NCBI RefSeq assembly: GCF_000717175.1
Contig: NZ_JNYD01000002.1
Span: forward strand, 372,001 to 436,000
Source: Pseudonocardia autotrophica
Lineage (GTDB): Bacteria > Actinomycetota > Actinomycetes > Mycobacteriales > Pseudonocardiaceae
Length of the DNA stretch: 64,000 nt
Direction: 5' to 3'
The translations under genes and the position numbers were made by a program. The notes under the pieces were generated by a model. The model had not been told where the DNA came from, did no database searches, and saw only the letters and a list, made by a program, of their open reading frames with translations. Positions 8,511 to 16,980 of the stretch are shown piece by piece (position 1 is the stretch's first letter; each line of letters opens with the position of its first letter).

Positions 8511-9866
8511 ATGTCGAACCACGACGTGATCGTCGTCGGCGGCGGACCCGCCGGCGTCGGGACCGCCTACGAGCTGCGGGACTCGGGCCGGGACGTGGTG
8601 GTCCTCGAAGCCGCCCCCACCGTGGGGGGCCGGACACTCAGCGTCGATCTTCCCGGCGGGAAGGCCAACACCGGGGCACTGTTCCTCTACCGCGGCACCC
8701 GCAGCGAGGAGGTGGCCGCGGAGCTCGGGCTCTCGACGGTGCCCTTCCTCCCGACCACCTACGGGATCTCGGAGGGCGGCCGCACCTCGGTCTCGCCCGA
8801 CCTGCAGGACCTGGTCGACGGCCTCGGCCTCGCCGACGACGAGCGTGCGGCGCTGCTCGGGACGCTGCAGGACGCGGTCGCGGAGTACCGGGAGTACACG
8901 GCCGGAGGGCAGCTGTCGCGGTCCAGCACGAGCCTGGCCGGCGAGACCGTCGCCCAGCGGTTCGCGACGCTGCCCGAACGGGCCCGCCGCATCCTCGAGA
9001 CCGCGGTGCAGGGTGGCTCCGTCGGACGCACCGACACCCTCAGCGCGCAGTACGCGTTGCGCTACTTCGCCAGCTACCCGGCCCTGGAACGGGAGAACCG
9101 GCTCCTCGCGCTCGAGGGTCAGCAGGCCCTCTCCCTCGGCATGGCCGCCCGCCTCCCCGAGGGCAGCGTGCACCTGTCCACCGCCGTCGAACGGGTCGTC
9201 CCCGACGAGGAGTCGGCGACCTACCGCGTCACGGCGACCGGGCCCGACGGACCCGTGGACCTCCGGGCCCCGCAGGTCGTGCTGGCCGTGCCCGCCCCGC
9301 TGGTGGACACCCTCGTCGCCGGCCTCCCGGAGTGGAAGCGGAACGCCCTGGCGGTCGCGGAGACCCCGGGCAGCACGGTCATGATCGTGGCCGCCGACGT
9401 CACGGGGGTCGAGGAGCACCGCGACTGGTCGTTCGTCACGACTGTCGGCGCGGCCTTCGACTGCATCATCAACCCGGCCCCCGGCCCGCAGGACTTCCGC
9501 GACGGTCGCGACGGCGAGGAGATCGTCCACTACATGTGCTACGGCAACAGCGCAGGTCATCGGCCCGACGTGGTCGAGGACCCGGCCCTGCGGGAGGCCT
9601 GGCTGGAGGACTTCCTCACCGTGGCTCCGGGGCTGCGCGGACGCATCCGCGCGGCGCACCTGCAGACCTGGGAGCACTGCTTCGCGCTGCTGAGCCCGCA
9701 GCGTGCGGCCGCGGTCCCGGAGCTGCGCAGGGAGGTCGGTGGACTGCACTTCGCCGGGGACTGGACGTCGGAGACGGCCGGGACGCACGGCGCGTTGACG
9801 GAGGCCGGGCGGGTTGCGGCAGAGATCCGGGCGCGACGGACCGCCCCGGCGACGGTCACCGGCTGA
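8511..9866 (+). CDS. Flavin-containing amine oxidoreductase
   Basis: A 451-residue FAD amine oxidase of the monoamine/polyamine oxidase superfamily. It has an N-terminal dinucleotide loop VIVVGGGPAGVGTAYELR (residues 6-23), a GGR flavin-contact motif (TVGGRTLSV) and the C-terminal FAD signature HFAGDWTSETAGTHGALTEA. The ATG at 8511 has GGGGAGCAGAG upstream and lies 12 bases after the Ldh2-like gene, so the two probably form one transcript. Such enzymes oxidise primary, secondary or N-methylated amines to imines. The substrate is not predictable. Confidence 0.85.
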   Translation: MSNHDVIVVGGGPAGVGTAYELRDSGRDVVVLEAAPTVGGRTLSVDLPGGKANTGALFLYRGTRSEEVAAELGLSTVPFLPTTYGISEGGRTSVSPDLQDLVDGLGLADDERAALLGTLQDAVAEYREYTAGGQLSRSSTSLAGETVAQRFATLPERARRILETAVQGGSVGRTDTLSAQYALRYFASYPALERENRLLALEGQQALSLGMAARLPEGSVHLSTAVERVVPDEESATYRVTATGPDGPVDLRAPQVVLAVPAPLVDTLVAGLPEWKRNALAVAETPGSTVMIVAADVTGVEEHRDWSFVTTVGAAFDCIINPAPGPQDFRDGRDGEEIVHYMCYGNSAGHRPDVVEDPALREAWLEDFLTVAPGLRGRIRAAHLQTWEHCFALLSPQRAAAVPELRREVGGLHFAGDWTSETAGTHGALTEAGRVAAEIRARRTAPATVTG

Positions 9867-9872
9867 GAGGGA

Positions 9873-11048
9873 TCAGGCGTCGATCGTCAGGTCGCTCAGC
9901 GGCTTCGAGCAGCAGATCAGGACCTTGTTCCGGGCGATCTCGCGCGGGCGGATACCGCCGTTGTGCTGCATGTCCACCACGCCGGAGAGCATCGTCGTCT
10001 TGCACGTGCCGCACATTCCCTGCCCGCACGACGACATCGGCGTCAGGCCGGCGGCGTACGCGGCGTCGAGCACGTTCTCGTCCTCTGCGCACACGATGAC
10101 GCGGCCGCTGCGGACGAACTCGATCGAGTAGGTCCTGGTCTCCGCGGAGCCCGCTCCCGGTTCGTCCGCGGCGAGGTCCGTCGTCGCGTGAGCGGAGAAC
10201 TCCTTCATGGTGAGGTCCTCGAAGGAGAACGACTCCTCGCAGTAGTTCTGCATGTCGAAACCGGTCTCGCTGAGCATCTGCCGGACGGCGGCCATGTAGG
10301 GCGCGGGTCCGCAGCAGAACACGACGCGCTCCGCCAGGTCGGGCACCAGCAGGTGCAGCATCTCGACACCGAGGAACCCGCGCAGCCCACCCCACGGTTC
10401 TCCGGGTGTGTCCCGCTCGCAGACGGGGACGACGCGCACGGTGGGCGCCGTGCTCGCGATCGTCTCGAGCTCGCGGCGGAAGATGATGTCGGACGGGGTC
10501 CGGGCACTGTGCACGAACACGACGTCGGCATCCGAACCCAGGTCGTAGAGGGTCCGGGTCATCGACATGACGGGCGTGATGCCGCTGCCCCCGGAGAGGA
10601 ACAGGTACTTCCCGGCCGGACGGCGGGCGATCGTGAAGACGCCGAAGGGGCCCTCGGCGGAGATCCGCTGCCCGGGCCTCATCGTGTCGTGCAGCCAGTT
10701 CGACACGAGGCCTCCGGGCTGACGCTTGACCGTGATCCCCAGCAGATGAGGACGCGTCGGCGGCGTGGAGATCGTGTAGCAACGGCTGACGGAGCGGCCG
10801 TCGATCTGCAGGTGCAAGGTCACGAACTGGCCGGGCTCGAAGTGGAACAGCGCGGGTCGGGACGGCTCGAAGAGAAAGGTCCTGACGTCGTGGGTGACCT
10901 CCTGGACCTGCCGGCAGACCAACGTCGAGTTGTCGGTCTCGCCCCACACGGCGAAGCCGGAGGGATGGTCCGGGAGCAGCTGCTCCGCGGACCGGACCTC
11001 GGACGTGCGGCCGGCGTCGAGTCCGGCCGGGCTGTCCACCATCGTCAT
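9873..11048 (-). CDS. Ferredoxin reductase component of a Rieske N-demethylase (GbcB/Stc-like)
   Basis: A 391-residue three-domain electron-transfer protein. It has an FAD-binding barrel with RCYTISTPP, an NAD(P) domain with LSGGSGITPVMS and FCCGPAPYM, and a C-terminal plant-type 2Fe-2S domain with the CGQGMCGTC cluster motif and a fourth Cys in the LICCS segment. This layout matches reductases of glycine betaine and stachydrine demethylases. The ATG at 11048 has GAAGGG upstream; a second in-frame ATG lies at 11042. Its presumed partner oxygenase is at 17884-19170, with the betaine transporter between them. Confidence 0.88.
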   Translation of the reverse strand: MTMVDSPAGLDAGRTSEVRSAEQLLPDHPSGFAVWGETDNSTLVCRQVQEVTHDVRTFLFEPSRPALFHFEPGQFVTLHLQIDGRSVSRCYTISTPPTRPHLLGITVKRQPGGLVSNWLHDTMRPGQRISAEGPFGVFTIARRPAGKYLFLSGGSGITPVMSMTRTLYDLGSDADVVFVHSARTPSDIIFRRELETIASTAPTVRVVPVCERDTPGEPWGGLRGFLGVEMLHLLVPDLAERVVFCCGPAPYMAAVRQMLSETGFDMQNYCEESFSFEDLTMKEFSAHATTDLAADEPGAGSAETRTYSIEFVRSGRVIVCAEDENVLDAAYAAGLTPMSSCGQGMCGTCKTTMLSGVVDMQHNGGIRPREIARNKVLICCSKPLSDLTIDA

Positions 11049-11253
11049 CGCTGTGCGCCCTTCGACGTTCTGACCTGCGTTCGCCGGTTCCGACGATGAC
11101 TCGCGGCGGCCGGCCCGCTGGTAACCACTAATCGGACACCTATGCTCATCTGGTGGTCGCAGCGTAAGGTCTCGGCCCTGCCGACTGCAAGGTCGCGCGG
11201 TCGGACATGCCGGCAGGTCGGATCGCGTGTCCGGAGAAGTCCGGTCGCGTCCC

Positions 11254-11282
11254 TTGACTCTCGCCCGATCGCGTCCTACCCT
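11254..11282 (+). promoter_or_regulatory. Putative promoter upstream of the betaine transporter operon
   Basis: TTGACT (11254-11259) and TACCCT (11277-11282) are separated by 17 bases. A start site near 11289 would give a leader of about 315 bases before the transporter ATG at 11606. The rest of the 11049-11605 gap holds no convincing gene. It includes a GGGTA/TACCC stem at 11339-11356 and a second TTGACA at 11520 without a good -10 element. Confidence 0.4.
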
Positions 11283-11291
11283 CCCATGAAA

Positions 11292-11307
11292 CTGATATAC
11301 CAATCAG
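11292..11307. promoter_or_regulatory. Dyad operator candidate at the transporter promoter
   Basis: CTGATATACCAATCAG has perfect 5-base arms (CTGAT/ATCAG) around a 6-base centre, just downstream of the predicted start site. Its first ten bases recur at 24749-24758 upstream of the amine oxidase gene of the hydroxyproline-type module. Confidence 0.4.
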
Positions 11308-11605
11308 CATGCGCTGGTCTCGCAGACCTGGTGGGCACGGGTAACGGGTGATACCCGGCCGACGAGTCCAGGGCTTTCGCTCGGAGATATGCGCCCATGG
11401 CGGTCGGCCACAGCGGTCGGCGCGCCGTCGGTCATGAGTACCGCTGAGTGTGGCGCGTCGTCGTAACGCTGTACGTCAACCGCAATGACGACGCTTCCGC
11501 AACAGAGAAGTGGTCGGTCTTGACATGCAACAGTCGCAGGATGACCGTTGTGATCTGGATCGCACTACTGTCCCGCATAGCGAAACACCAGCGAACGGAG
11601 TGGCG

Positions 11606-12865
11606 ATGACCACCCAAGTGCGGAGTGTGCAGCCCGACGTGGCGGCCGGGGCTTCGGCTGTCGAGGCCGCCATCAAGGCAACTGCGCTGACCAAGATCTA
11701 CGGCCCTCGTGGCGGGTCCGAGTCACGCCACCGGGGGTGGCGGCGCGCCAAGGACTCCGGAGCCGACACGAAGCCGAAGGCCGCCGCGGACGACGTGACG
11801 TTCTCGGTCGCGCCGGGTGAGTTCTTCATGATCATGGGCTTGTCCGGATCGGGGAAGTCGACCGTGTTGCGCATGCTCAACCGGTTGATCGAGCCCAGCT
11901 CCGGCGAGCTGCTGATCGACGGCCGGAACGTGGCCACGATGCCCGACGGCGAATTGCGGGAGCTCCGCAACCGCAAGATCAATATGGTGTTTCAACACTT
12001 CGCGTTGTTCCCCCACCGCACCGTGCGGGAGAACGCCTCTTATGCGCTGCACGTGCGTAACGAATCCGCGGCGAAGCGGGACGAGCGCGCCGACTGGGCC
12101 CTGCAGACCGTCGGTCTGGGCGATTGGGGCGACTCGCTACCGGGGGAGTTGTCGGGCGGGATGCGGCAGCGGGTCGGGCTGGCCCGCGCGCTCGCCTCGG
12201 AGGCGGACATCCTGCTGATGGACGAACCGTTCAGCGCGCTGGACCCGCTGATCCGCCGCGACATGCAGGACCTGCTGATGGAGCTGCAGCGCGACCTGAA
12301 CCGGACGGTCGTCTTCGTCACCCACGACCTCAACGAGGCCATGCGCATGGGCGACCGAATCATGATCATGCGCGACGGCAAGGTGGTGCAGCTCGGCACC
12401 GCACAGGAGATCCTCAACTCCCCGGCCGACGACTACGTCACCGAGTTCATCTCCGACGTGGACCGCTCGAGGGTCCTCACCGCGGGCACGATCATGCAGG
12501 AGCCGCTGGTCACCGCCACCGAGCGGGACGACCCGCAGGACGTGCTGCGCCGGCTGAGCAACGTCGAGGGTGTCGGCGCCTATGTGCTGGACGACGAGGG
12601 GCACATCGCCGGCATCACCCGCGCGGACCTCCTCGCCGCCGGGGTGGGGCGCCAGCGCGCGACCGTGGGGCAGCTGGTGACCAACGAGTTCAAGACGGTC
12701 GGGGCGGACGCGCCGCTGAGCGACATCTGCACGCTCGTGGGCCGTAACAGCGTGCCGCTGGCCGTCACCGACACCGACGGAAGGCTGGTCGGCGTCGTCC
12801 CGCGCGCGACCCTGCTCAACGCGCTCGCCACCCCGCACCCGAGGAAGGACGACGGCAATGCCTAG
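11606..12865 (+). CDS. proV: Betaine/proline-type ABC transporter ATP-binding protein
   Basis: A 419-residue ATPase of the ProV/OpuAA class. It has Walker A GLSGSGKST, signature LSGGMRQR, Walker B ILLMDEPFSALD and the switch His in VTHDLNEAM, then two C-terminal CBS domains that in this family sense ionic strength or nucleotides. A 20-residue Ser/Lys/Arg-rich insert precedes the nucleotide-binding core. The ATG at 11606 (after CGGAG) was chosen because longer versions add unconserved sequence. It overlaps the permease gene by 8 bases. It energises uptake of glycine betaine, proline betaine or similar zwitterions. Confidence 0.92.
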   Translation: MTTQVRSVQPDVAAGASAVEAAIKATALTKIYGPRGGSESRHRGWRRAKDSGADTKPKAAADDVTFSVAPGEFFMIMGLSGSGKSTVLRMLNRLIEPSSGELLIDGRNVATMPDGELRELRNRKINMVFQHFALFPHRTVRENASYALHVRNESAAKRDERADWALQTVGLGDWGDSLPGELSGGMRQRVGLARALASEADILLMDEPFSALDPLIRRDMQDLLMELQRDLNRTVVFVTHDLNEAMRMGDRIMIMRDGKVVQLGTAQEILNSPADDYVTEFISDVDRSRVLTAGTIMQEPLVTATERDDPQDVLRRLSNVEGVGAYVLDDEGHIAGITRADLLAAGVGRQRATVGQLVTNEFKTVGADAPLSDICTLVGRNSVPLAVTDTDGRLVGVVPRATLLNALATPHPRKDDGNA

Positions 12866-13760
12866 CATCAACGTCGGGGCGCCGGTCGGTGCGTTGGTCG
12901 ACTGGCTGACCGCGAACCTCGGCGCGCTGTTCCACTTCATCTCCACCGTGATGCTGGCGCTGCTCGACGCCGTGCTGATCGTGCTGACCGCGCCGAGCCC
13001 GTACGTCGTCATCGCGATCTTCGTCGTGCTCGCGCTCCTCGAGCGCAAGTGGGGATTCGGCCTGTTCACCCTCATCGCGTTCCTGCTCATCGAGGCGATG
13101 GGGCTGTGGATCGAGGCCATGCAGACCCTGGCGGTGGTGGTGGTGGCGACCGTGTTCGCGGTGGCCATCGGTATCCCGGTCGGGATCTGGGCCGCGCGCA
13201 GCCGCAAGGTCAGCAGTGTCGTCCGTCCGATCCTGGACTTCATGCAGACGCTGCCGGTGTTCGTCTACCTGATCCCGGCGGTGTTCTTCTTCGGCATCGG
13301 GGTCGTGCCGGGTGTCATCTCGACACTGGTGTTCGCGATCCCGCCGGCGGTCCGGTTGACCGAGCTGGGTATCCGCAACGTCGACAAGGAGGTCGTCGAA
13401 GCCGCGATCGCCTTCGGTGCCAAACCGCGCCAGATGCTGCGCGAGGTGCAGCTGCCCCTCGCCATGCCGTCGATCATGGCCGGGGTCAACCAGACCCTCA
13501 TGCTCGCGCTGTCCATGGTGGTCATCGCCGGGCTGGTCGGTGCCGGCGGCCTCGGGGCCGTCGTCGTCCGCGGCATCAGCACCCTCGACGTCGGCGCCGG
13601 CTTCGAAGGCGGCATCGCCGTGGTGTTCCTCGCCATCTACCTCGACCGCCTCACCAGCGCCCTCGCCAGACCCCGCCGGCGCCGCCCCAAGGCCCGCACA
13701 CAGGCCCCCGCGCCGGCCACGACCACCGAGACCGACCAGCCCGCTCTGGCGTCGTCATGA
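12858..13760 (+). CDS. proW: Betaine/proline-type ABC transporter permease
   Basis: A 300-residue integral membrane permease with about seven hydrophobic segments. The cytoplasmic coupling loop contains EAAIAFGAKPRQMLREVQLP (around residue 180), typical of ProW/OpuAB. The C-terminal tail (after about residue 270) is rich in Arg, Pro and Thr. It overlaps the ATPase gene upstream and the binding-protein gene downstream (ATGA), so the three are translationally coupled. Confidence 0.92.
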   Translation: MPSINVGAPVGALVDWLTANLGALFHFISTVMLALLDAVLIVLTAPSPYVVIAIFVVLALLERKWGFGLFTLIAFLLIEAMGLWIEAMQTLAVVVVATVFAVAIGIPVGIWAARSRKVSSVVRPILDFMQTLPVFVYLIPAVFFFGIGVVPGVISTLVFAIPPAVRLTELGIRNVDKEVVEAAIAFGAKPRQMLREVQLPLAMPSIMAGVNQTLMLALSMVVIAGLVGAGGLGAVVVRGISTLDVGAGFEGGIAVVFLAIYLDRLTSALARPRRRRPKARTQAPAPATTTETDQPALASS

Positions 13761-14722
13761 CGAAGGAGTCATCGAAGATGCCCCGCTCGCCTCGCCGACG
13801 CCGCACGTCGCTGCTCGCCGGACTCATCGCCCTGCTCGTCACGTCCATCGCTGCGTGTAGCGGCCAGACGACCACGTTCAGCGGCGGCTCGAGTGGTGGC
13901 GGTTCCGGTTCGGGCGGCAGTGGGGGCGAGAAGAACGTCAGCATCTCGGTCGTCGCCGGGTGGGACGAGGACGTCGCTGCCAGCAATCTCTGGAAGGTGC
14001 TCCTCGAACAGCGCGGCTACACCGTGAACATGCAGGAGCTCGACATCGCGAGCACCTTCACCGGCGTGGCCAACGGCCAGATCGACCTCTATCTCGACGC
14101 GTGGCTGCCCAGCACCCACGGGGTGTACTGGGACCGCTTCTCCGACCAGCTCGAAGAGGTGACGGCCTGGCAGGACGGCGTGAACACCCTGGTCGTGCCG
14201 AACTACGTCAACGACATCAACACCATTGCCGACGTGAAGACCCACGCCGGTGTCCTCGGCAACCGCATCGTCGGCATCGAGGCCGGGGCCGGGGAGATGA
14301 AGGCCATGCGCGAGAAGGTCATCCCGGCCTACGGTCTCGAGAGCATGACCTTGGTCGAAGGCAGCTCGCCCGCCATGCTCGCCACGCTCGACGCCGCCAT
14401 CAAGCAGAACCAGCCCGTCGTCGTGACGCTGTGGAAGCCGCACTGGGCGTTCAGCCGTTACCCGCTCAAGGTGCTGGAGGACCCGCAGGGGGCCTGGGGC
14501 CCGCCCGACCAGATGAAGATCATCGCCACGAAGGGGTGGAGCGAGGCCAATCCCGAGGTCGCCGGGTGGCTGAAGAACTTCAAGATCACTCCTGAGCAGC
14601 TCTCCAGCCTGATGCTGAAGATCCAGGAGGCCGGCAAGGGTCAGGAGGAGGCGGCCACCAAGCAGTGGATCTCCGAGAACCAGCAGGTGGTCGACGCCTG
14701 GTTCACGGGTACGAGCAGCTGA
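13757..14722 (+). CDS. proX: Betaine-binding lipoprotein of the ABC transporter
   Basis: A 321-residue OpuAC/ProX-family solute-binding protein. The signal peptide ends in a lipobox (SIAAC, Cys near residue 34) followed by a Gly/Ser-rich tether of about 20 residues. The mature domain contains the family blocks DLYLDAWLPSTHGVYWDRF and VVVTLWKPHWAFSRYPLKVL, whose Trp and Tyr residues form the cation-pi cage for quaternary ammonium groups in this family. An ATG at 13757 overlaps the permease stop; an ATG at 13778 is an alternative. A strong hairpin follows the gene. Confidence 0.92.
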   Translation: MTKESSKMPRSPRRRRTSLLAGLIALLVTSIAACSGQTTTFSGGSSGGGSGSGGSGGEKNVSISVVAGWDEDVAASNLWKVLLEQRGYTVNMQELDIASTFTGVANGQIDLYLDAWLPSTHGVYWDRFSDQLEEVTAWQDGVNTLVVPNYVNDINTIADVKTHAGVLGNRIVGIEAGAGEMKAMREKVIPAYGLESMTLVEGSSPAMLATLDAAIKQNQPVVVTLWKPHWAFSRYPLKVLEDPQGAWGPPDQMKIIATKGWSEANPEVAGWLKNFKITPEQLSSLMLKIQEAGKGQEEAATKQWISENQQVVDAWFTGTSS

Positions 14723-14745
14723 CCTCCCGGTCGAGGTGAGCCGGA

Positions 14746-14783
14746 GGGCCCGGCTGATCGGCGCGCGCCGATCGGCCGGGCCC
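14746..14783 (+). terminator. Strong GC-rich hairpin after the transporter operon
   Basis: A nearly perfect long stem (GGGCCCGGC with GCCGGGCCC outside, GATCGGC with GCCGATC inside) begins 24 bases after the binding-protein stop. It lacks a U tract, as is usual in actinobacteria. Confidence 0.65.
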
Positions 14784-14904
14784 TGTCGTCTGCGGCGTCA
14801 GCGTCGGAGATGACCACGAGATGACTACTCTGTGGGCGCCTCTGTTCATCTGTTGATGAGAAGTCGTACGATCCGCCGGCACGGTCGAGCGGCGGGAGGG
14901 AAGC

Positions 14905-16182
14905 GTGGGCAGGACGACGACCAGATGGTCGCGTGGATCGGGCAGGCCGAGGCCGACGAGGCTGCCCGCGGTGGCCCCGCCCGAGGCGCGCACCAGCCGC
15001 CCGGAGGTGGATGCCCTGCTCGCCGAAGGGGCTGTGGGGTACGCGCTCGTCCGACTGCGCGCGTCGCTGCGCCGGCACGGCATCGCCGCCGCCCTGCTGA
15101 CCGACCCCGTGAACGTCCGCTACGCCTCCGGGACCTCGATCATGCCGGTGTGGACGATGCACTCGATCGACCGCTACCTGCTGGTGCCGGTGGAGGGTGA
15201 GCCGGTGCTGTGGGAGTACGCCTCGGCACCTCCCGAGCTCCGCTCCCCGTACCCCGGCATCGAGGTCCGGGCGGCGACGGGCTGGTCGGTCTTCGGCGTC
15301 GGGGAGCAGGCCGGCCACCGGTCCGCCGCGTTCGCGGCGGACATGACCCGCGTGCTCCGCGATCGGGGGATCGTGGACGAGCGCATCGGGGTCGACCGGC
15401 TCGACGCGTACGGGTTCCTCGCGCTGCAGGAGGCCGGGGTGCACCTCGTACCGGCGCAGCTGGCCGTCGAACGGGCGCGGGCCGTCAAGGGGGCCGACGA
15501 GATCGAGTTGATCCGCCGGTCGGTGGCCGTCGCCGATGCCGCCGTCACCGACATGTACCAGGCGCTGCGTCCGGGGACGACCGAGAACGAGGCGTGGGGC
15601 CGGCTCCTCGGCCGGGCGTTCGCGCTGGGCGCGGAGTTCGCCGAGTGTCGCCTGCTCGCGTCCGGGCCGCGGACGAACCCGTGGTTCCGCGAGGCCAGTG
15701 ACCGCCGCATGCAGCGCGGCGACCTGGTGGCGTTCGACACGGACCTCATCGGTCCGGCCGGTTATCTGGCCGATCTCTCCCGCACCTACCTCGTCGGCTC
15801 CGCGAAGCCCTCGGCGCGGCAGCGCCGGCTCTACGCCGACGCCCAGGACTTCCTGGCCGACATCATCGCCGAACTGAAGCCCGGGGCCGCGTTCGACGAG
15901 GTCGGTGAACGGCTCAGCCGCCGCCTACCCGCCGCCTACCACGCGGAGCGCTACCCCTTCATCGCGCACGGCAGCGGCCTCAGTGACGAGTACCCGATCA
16001 TCGCCTTCCAGGACCATCACGCCGGCGAGGTCGAGGACGGGATGGTCTTCAGCGTGGAGGCCTACGTCGGGGTCGAGGGCGAGGACGAGGGGCTCAAGCT
16101 CGAGGAGCAGGTGCTCGTGACGTCCGCGGGTGTGGAGGTCCTCAGCCACGCGCCCCACGACGAACGGCTGTCGGCGGCGTGA
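14905..16182 (+). CDS. M24-family metalloenzyme resembling DMSP lyase DddP
   Basis: A 425-residue M24 (pita-bread fold) protein. Metal ligands appear as D278, D280, D290, H355, E385 and E400, with the same 2- and 10-residue spacing of the first three ligands as DddP. RLLASGPRTNPWF (249-261), AFDTDLIG (276-283) and HGSGLSDEYP (355-364) closely resemble DddP. D361 sits where DddP has its proposed catalytic base, six residues after the His ligand; Xaa-Pro peptidases have a different motif there. DddP cleaves dimethylsulfoniopropionate to dimethyl sulfide and acrylate. Starts at GTG 14905 after GGGAGGG. Alternatives are an ectoine- or peptide-cleaving M24 enzyme. It follows a betaine importer that could also carry DMSP (inference). 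Confidence 0.7.
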   Translation: MGRTTTRWSRGSGRPRPTRLPAVAPPEARTSRPEVDALLAEGAVGYALVRLRASLRRHGIAAALLTDPVNVRYASGTSIMPVWTMHSIDRYLLVPVEGEPVLWEYASAPPELRSPYPGIEVRAATGWSVFGVGEQAGHRSAAFAADMTRVLRDRGIVDERIGVDRLDAYGFLALQEAGVHLVPAQLAVERARAVKGADEIELIRRSVAVADAAVTDMYQALRPGTTENEAWGRLLGRAFALGAEFAECRLLASGPRTNPWFREASDRRMQRGDLVAFDTDLIGPAGYLADLSRTYLVGSAKPSARQRRLYADAQDFLADIIAELKPGAAFDEVGERLSRRLPAAYHAERYPFIAHGSGLSDEYPIIAFQDHHAGEVEDGMVFSVEAYVGVEGEDEGLKLEEQVLVTSAGVEVLSHAPHDERLSAA

Positions 16183-16198
16183 CCGCGGGAGGAGCAGC

Positions 16199-16969
16199 GT
16201 GAGGTTCTCGGAGAAGGTCGCGATCGTCACGGGAGGCGCGGGAGGCGTCGGGAGGGCCCTGGTGCGCACGTTGACCCGGGAAGGTGCCGCCGTGATGGTG
16301 GCGGACGTGTCGGCGGAGGGGTGCCGCTCGGTCGAGGAGGAGGTCGGGACCACGGGCGGTGGTGCGATCGGCTCCGTCGTCGGTGATCTGCGGGACAAGG
16401 CGTACTGCGAGCGGGTGGTCGCGGAGACCGTGGAACGCTTCGGCGGCGTCGACATCTTGTTCAACAACGCCGGGATCATCCCTCGCGGGACCATTCTCGA
16501 GACGTCCGACGACATGTGGCACGCCGCCCTGGACGTGAACCTCACCGCCATGTTCTACCTGTGCCGAGCGGCCATTCCCGCCATGAAGCGGCGCGGAGGA
16601 GGGGCGATCGTCAACACGTCCTCCGTGTGGGGTGTGTACCCCGGGCCGGGACACATCGCCTACTGCACGAGCAAGGGGGCGGTGGCCTCCTTCACCAGGA
16701 GCCTGGGACGCGATCATGCTCCGGACGGGATCCGCGTCAACGCCGTCTGTCCGCACGAGATCAACACGCCGATGCTGCGCTCCGGGTTCGAGCGCCGAGG
16801 GCTGGATCCGCAGAAGGCCGTGGACGAGCTGAACAGGACCGTGCCGCTGGGGCACATCGCGGAGCCCGAGGAGATCGCGGACGTCATGGCGTTCCTGGCC
16901 TCCGCCGAGGCGCGCTACATCGCCGGCGAGACCGTCGAGGTCACGGGCGCCAAGCCCGTGGGCAGCTGA
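16199..16969 (+). CDS. Short-chain dehydrogenase/reductase
   Basis: A 256-residue classical SDR. It has the NAD(P) motif TGGAGGVG near the N terminus, NNAG in the segment LFNNAGII, the catalytic Ser in NTSSVWG and the YCTSK active-site motif (YxxxK). The GTG at 16199 was chosen because GGGAGGAG precedes it and the upstream extension is unconserved. It is 16 bases after the DddP-like gene and 11 before another SDR, so the three likely form one transcript. The natural substrate is not evident: possibilities are 3-hydroxypropionate from a DMSP/acrylate route or a hydroxylated betaine. Confidence 0.88.
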   Translation: MRFSEKVAIVTGGAGGVGRALVRTLTREGAAVMVADVSAEGCRSVEEEVGTTGGGAIGSVVGDLRDKAYCERVVAETVERFGGVDILFNNAGIIPRGTILETSDDMWHAALDVNLTAMFYLCRAAIPAMKRRGGGAIVNTSSVWGVYPGPGHIAYCTSKGAVASFTRSLGRDHAPDGIRVNAVCPHEINTPMLRSGFERRGLDPQKAVDELNRTVPLGHIAEPEEIADVMAFLASAEARYIAGETVEVTGAKPVGS

Positions 16970-16980
16970 GGGGAGGACCG

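Noticed and set aside
11339..11356. Riboswitch around the GGGTA/TACCC stem
   Set aside because: Only one short stem is evident and the conserved core of a known class (c-di-AMP, glycine, cobalamin) was not recognised.
14905..16182. Plain creatinase or Xaa-Pro dipeptidase
   Set aside because: Creatinase lacks the metal ligands that are all present here, and the dipeptidase motif after the His ligand is replaced by a DddP-like HGSGLSDEYP segment. A peptidase or ectoine hydrolase role is still possible but less supported.
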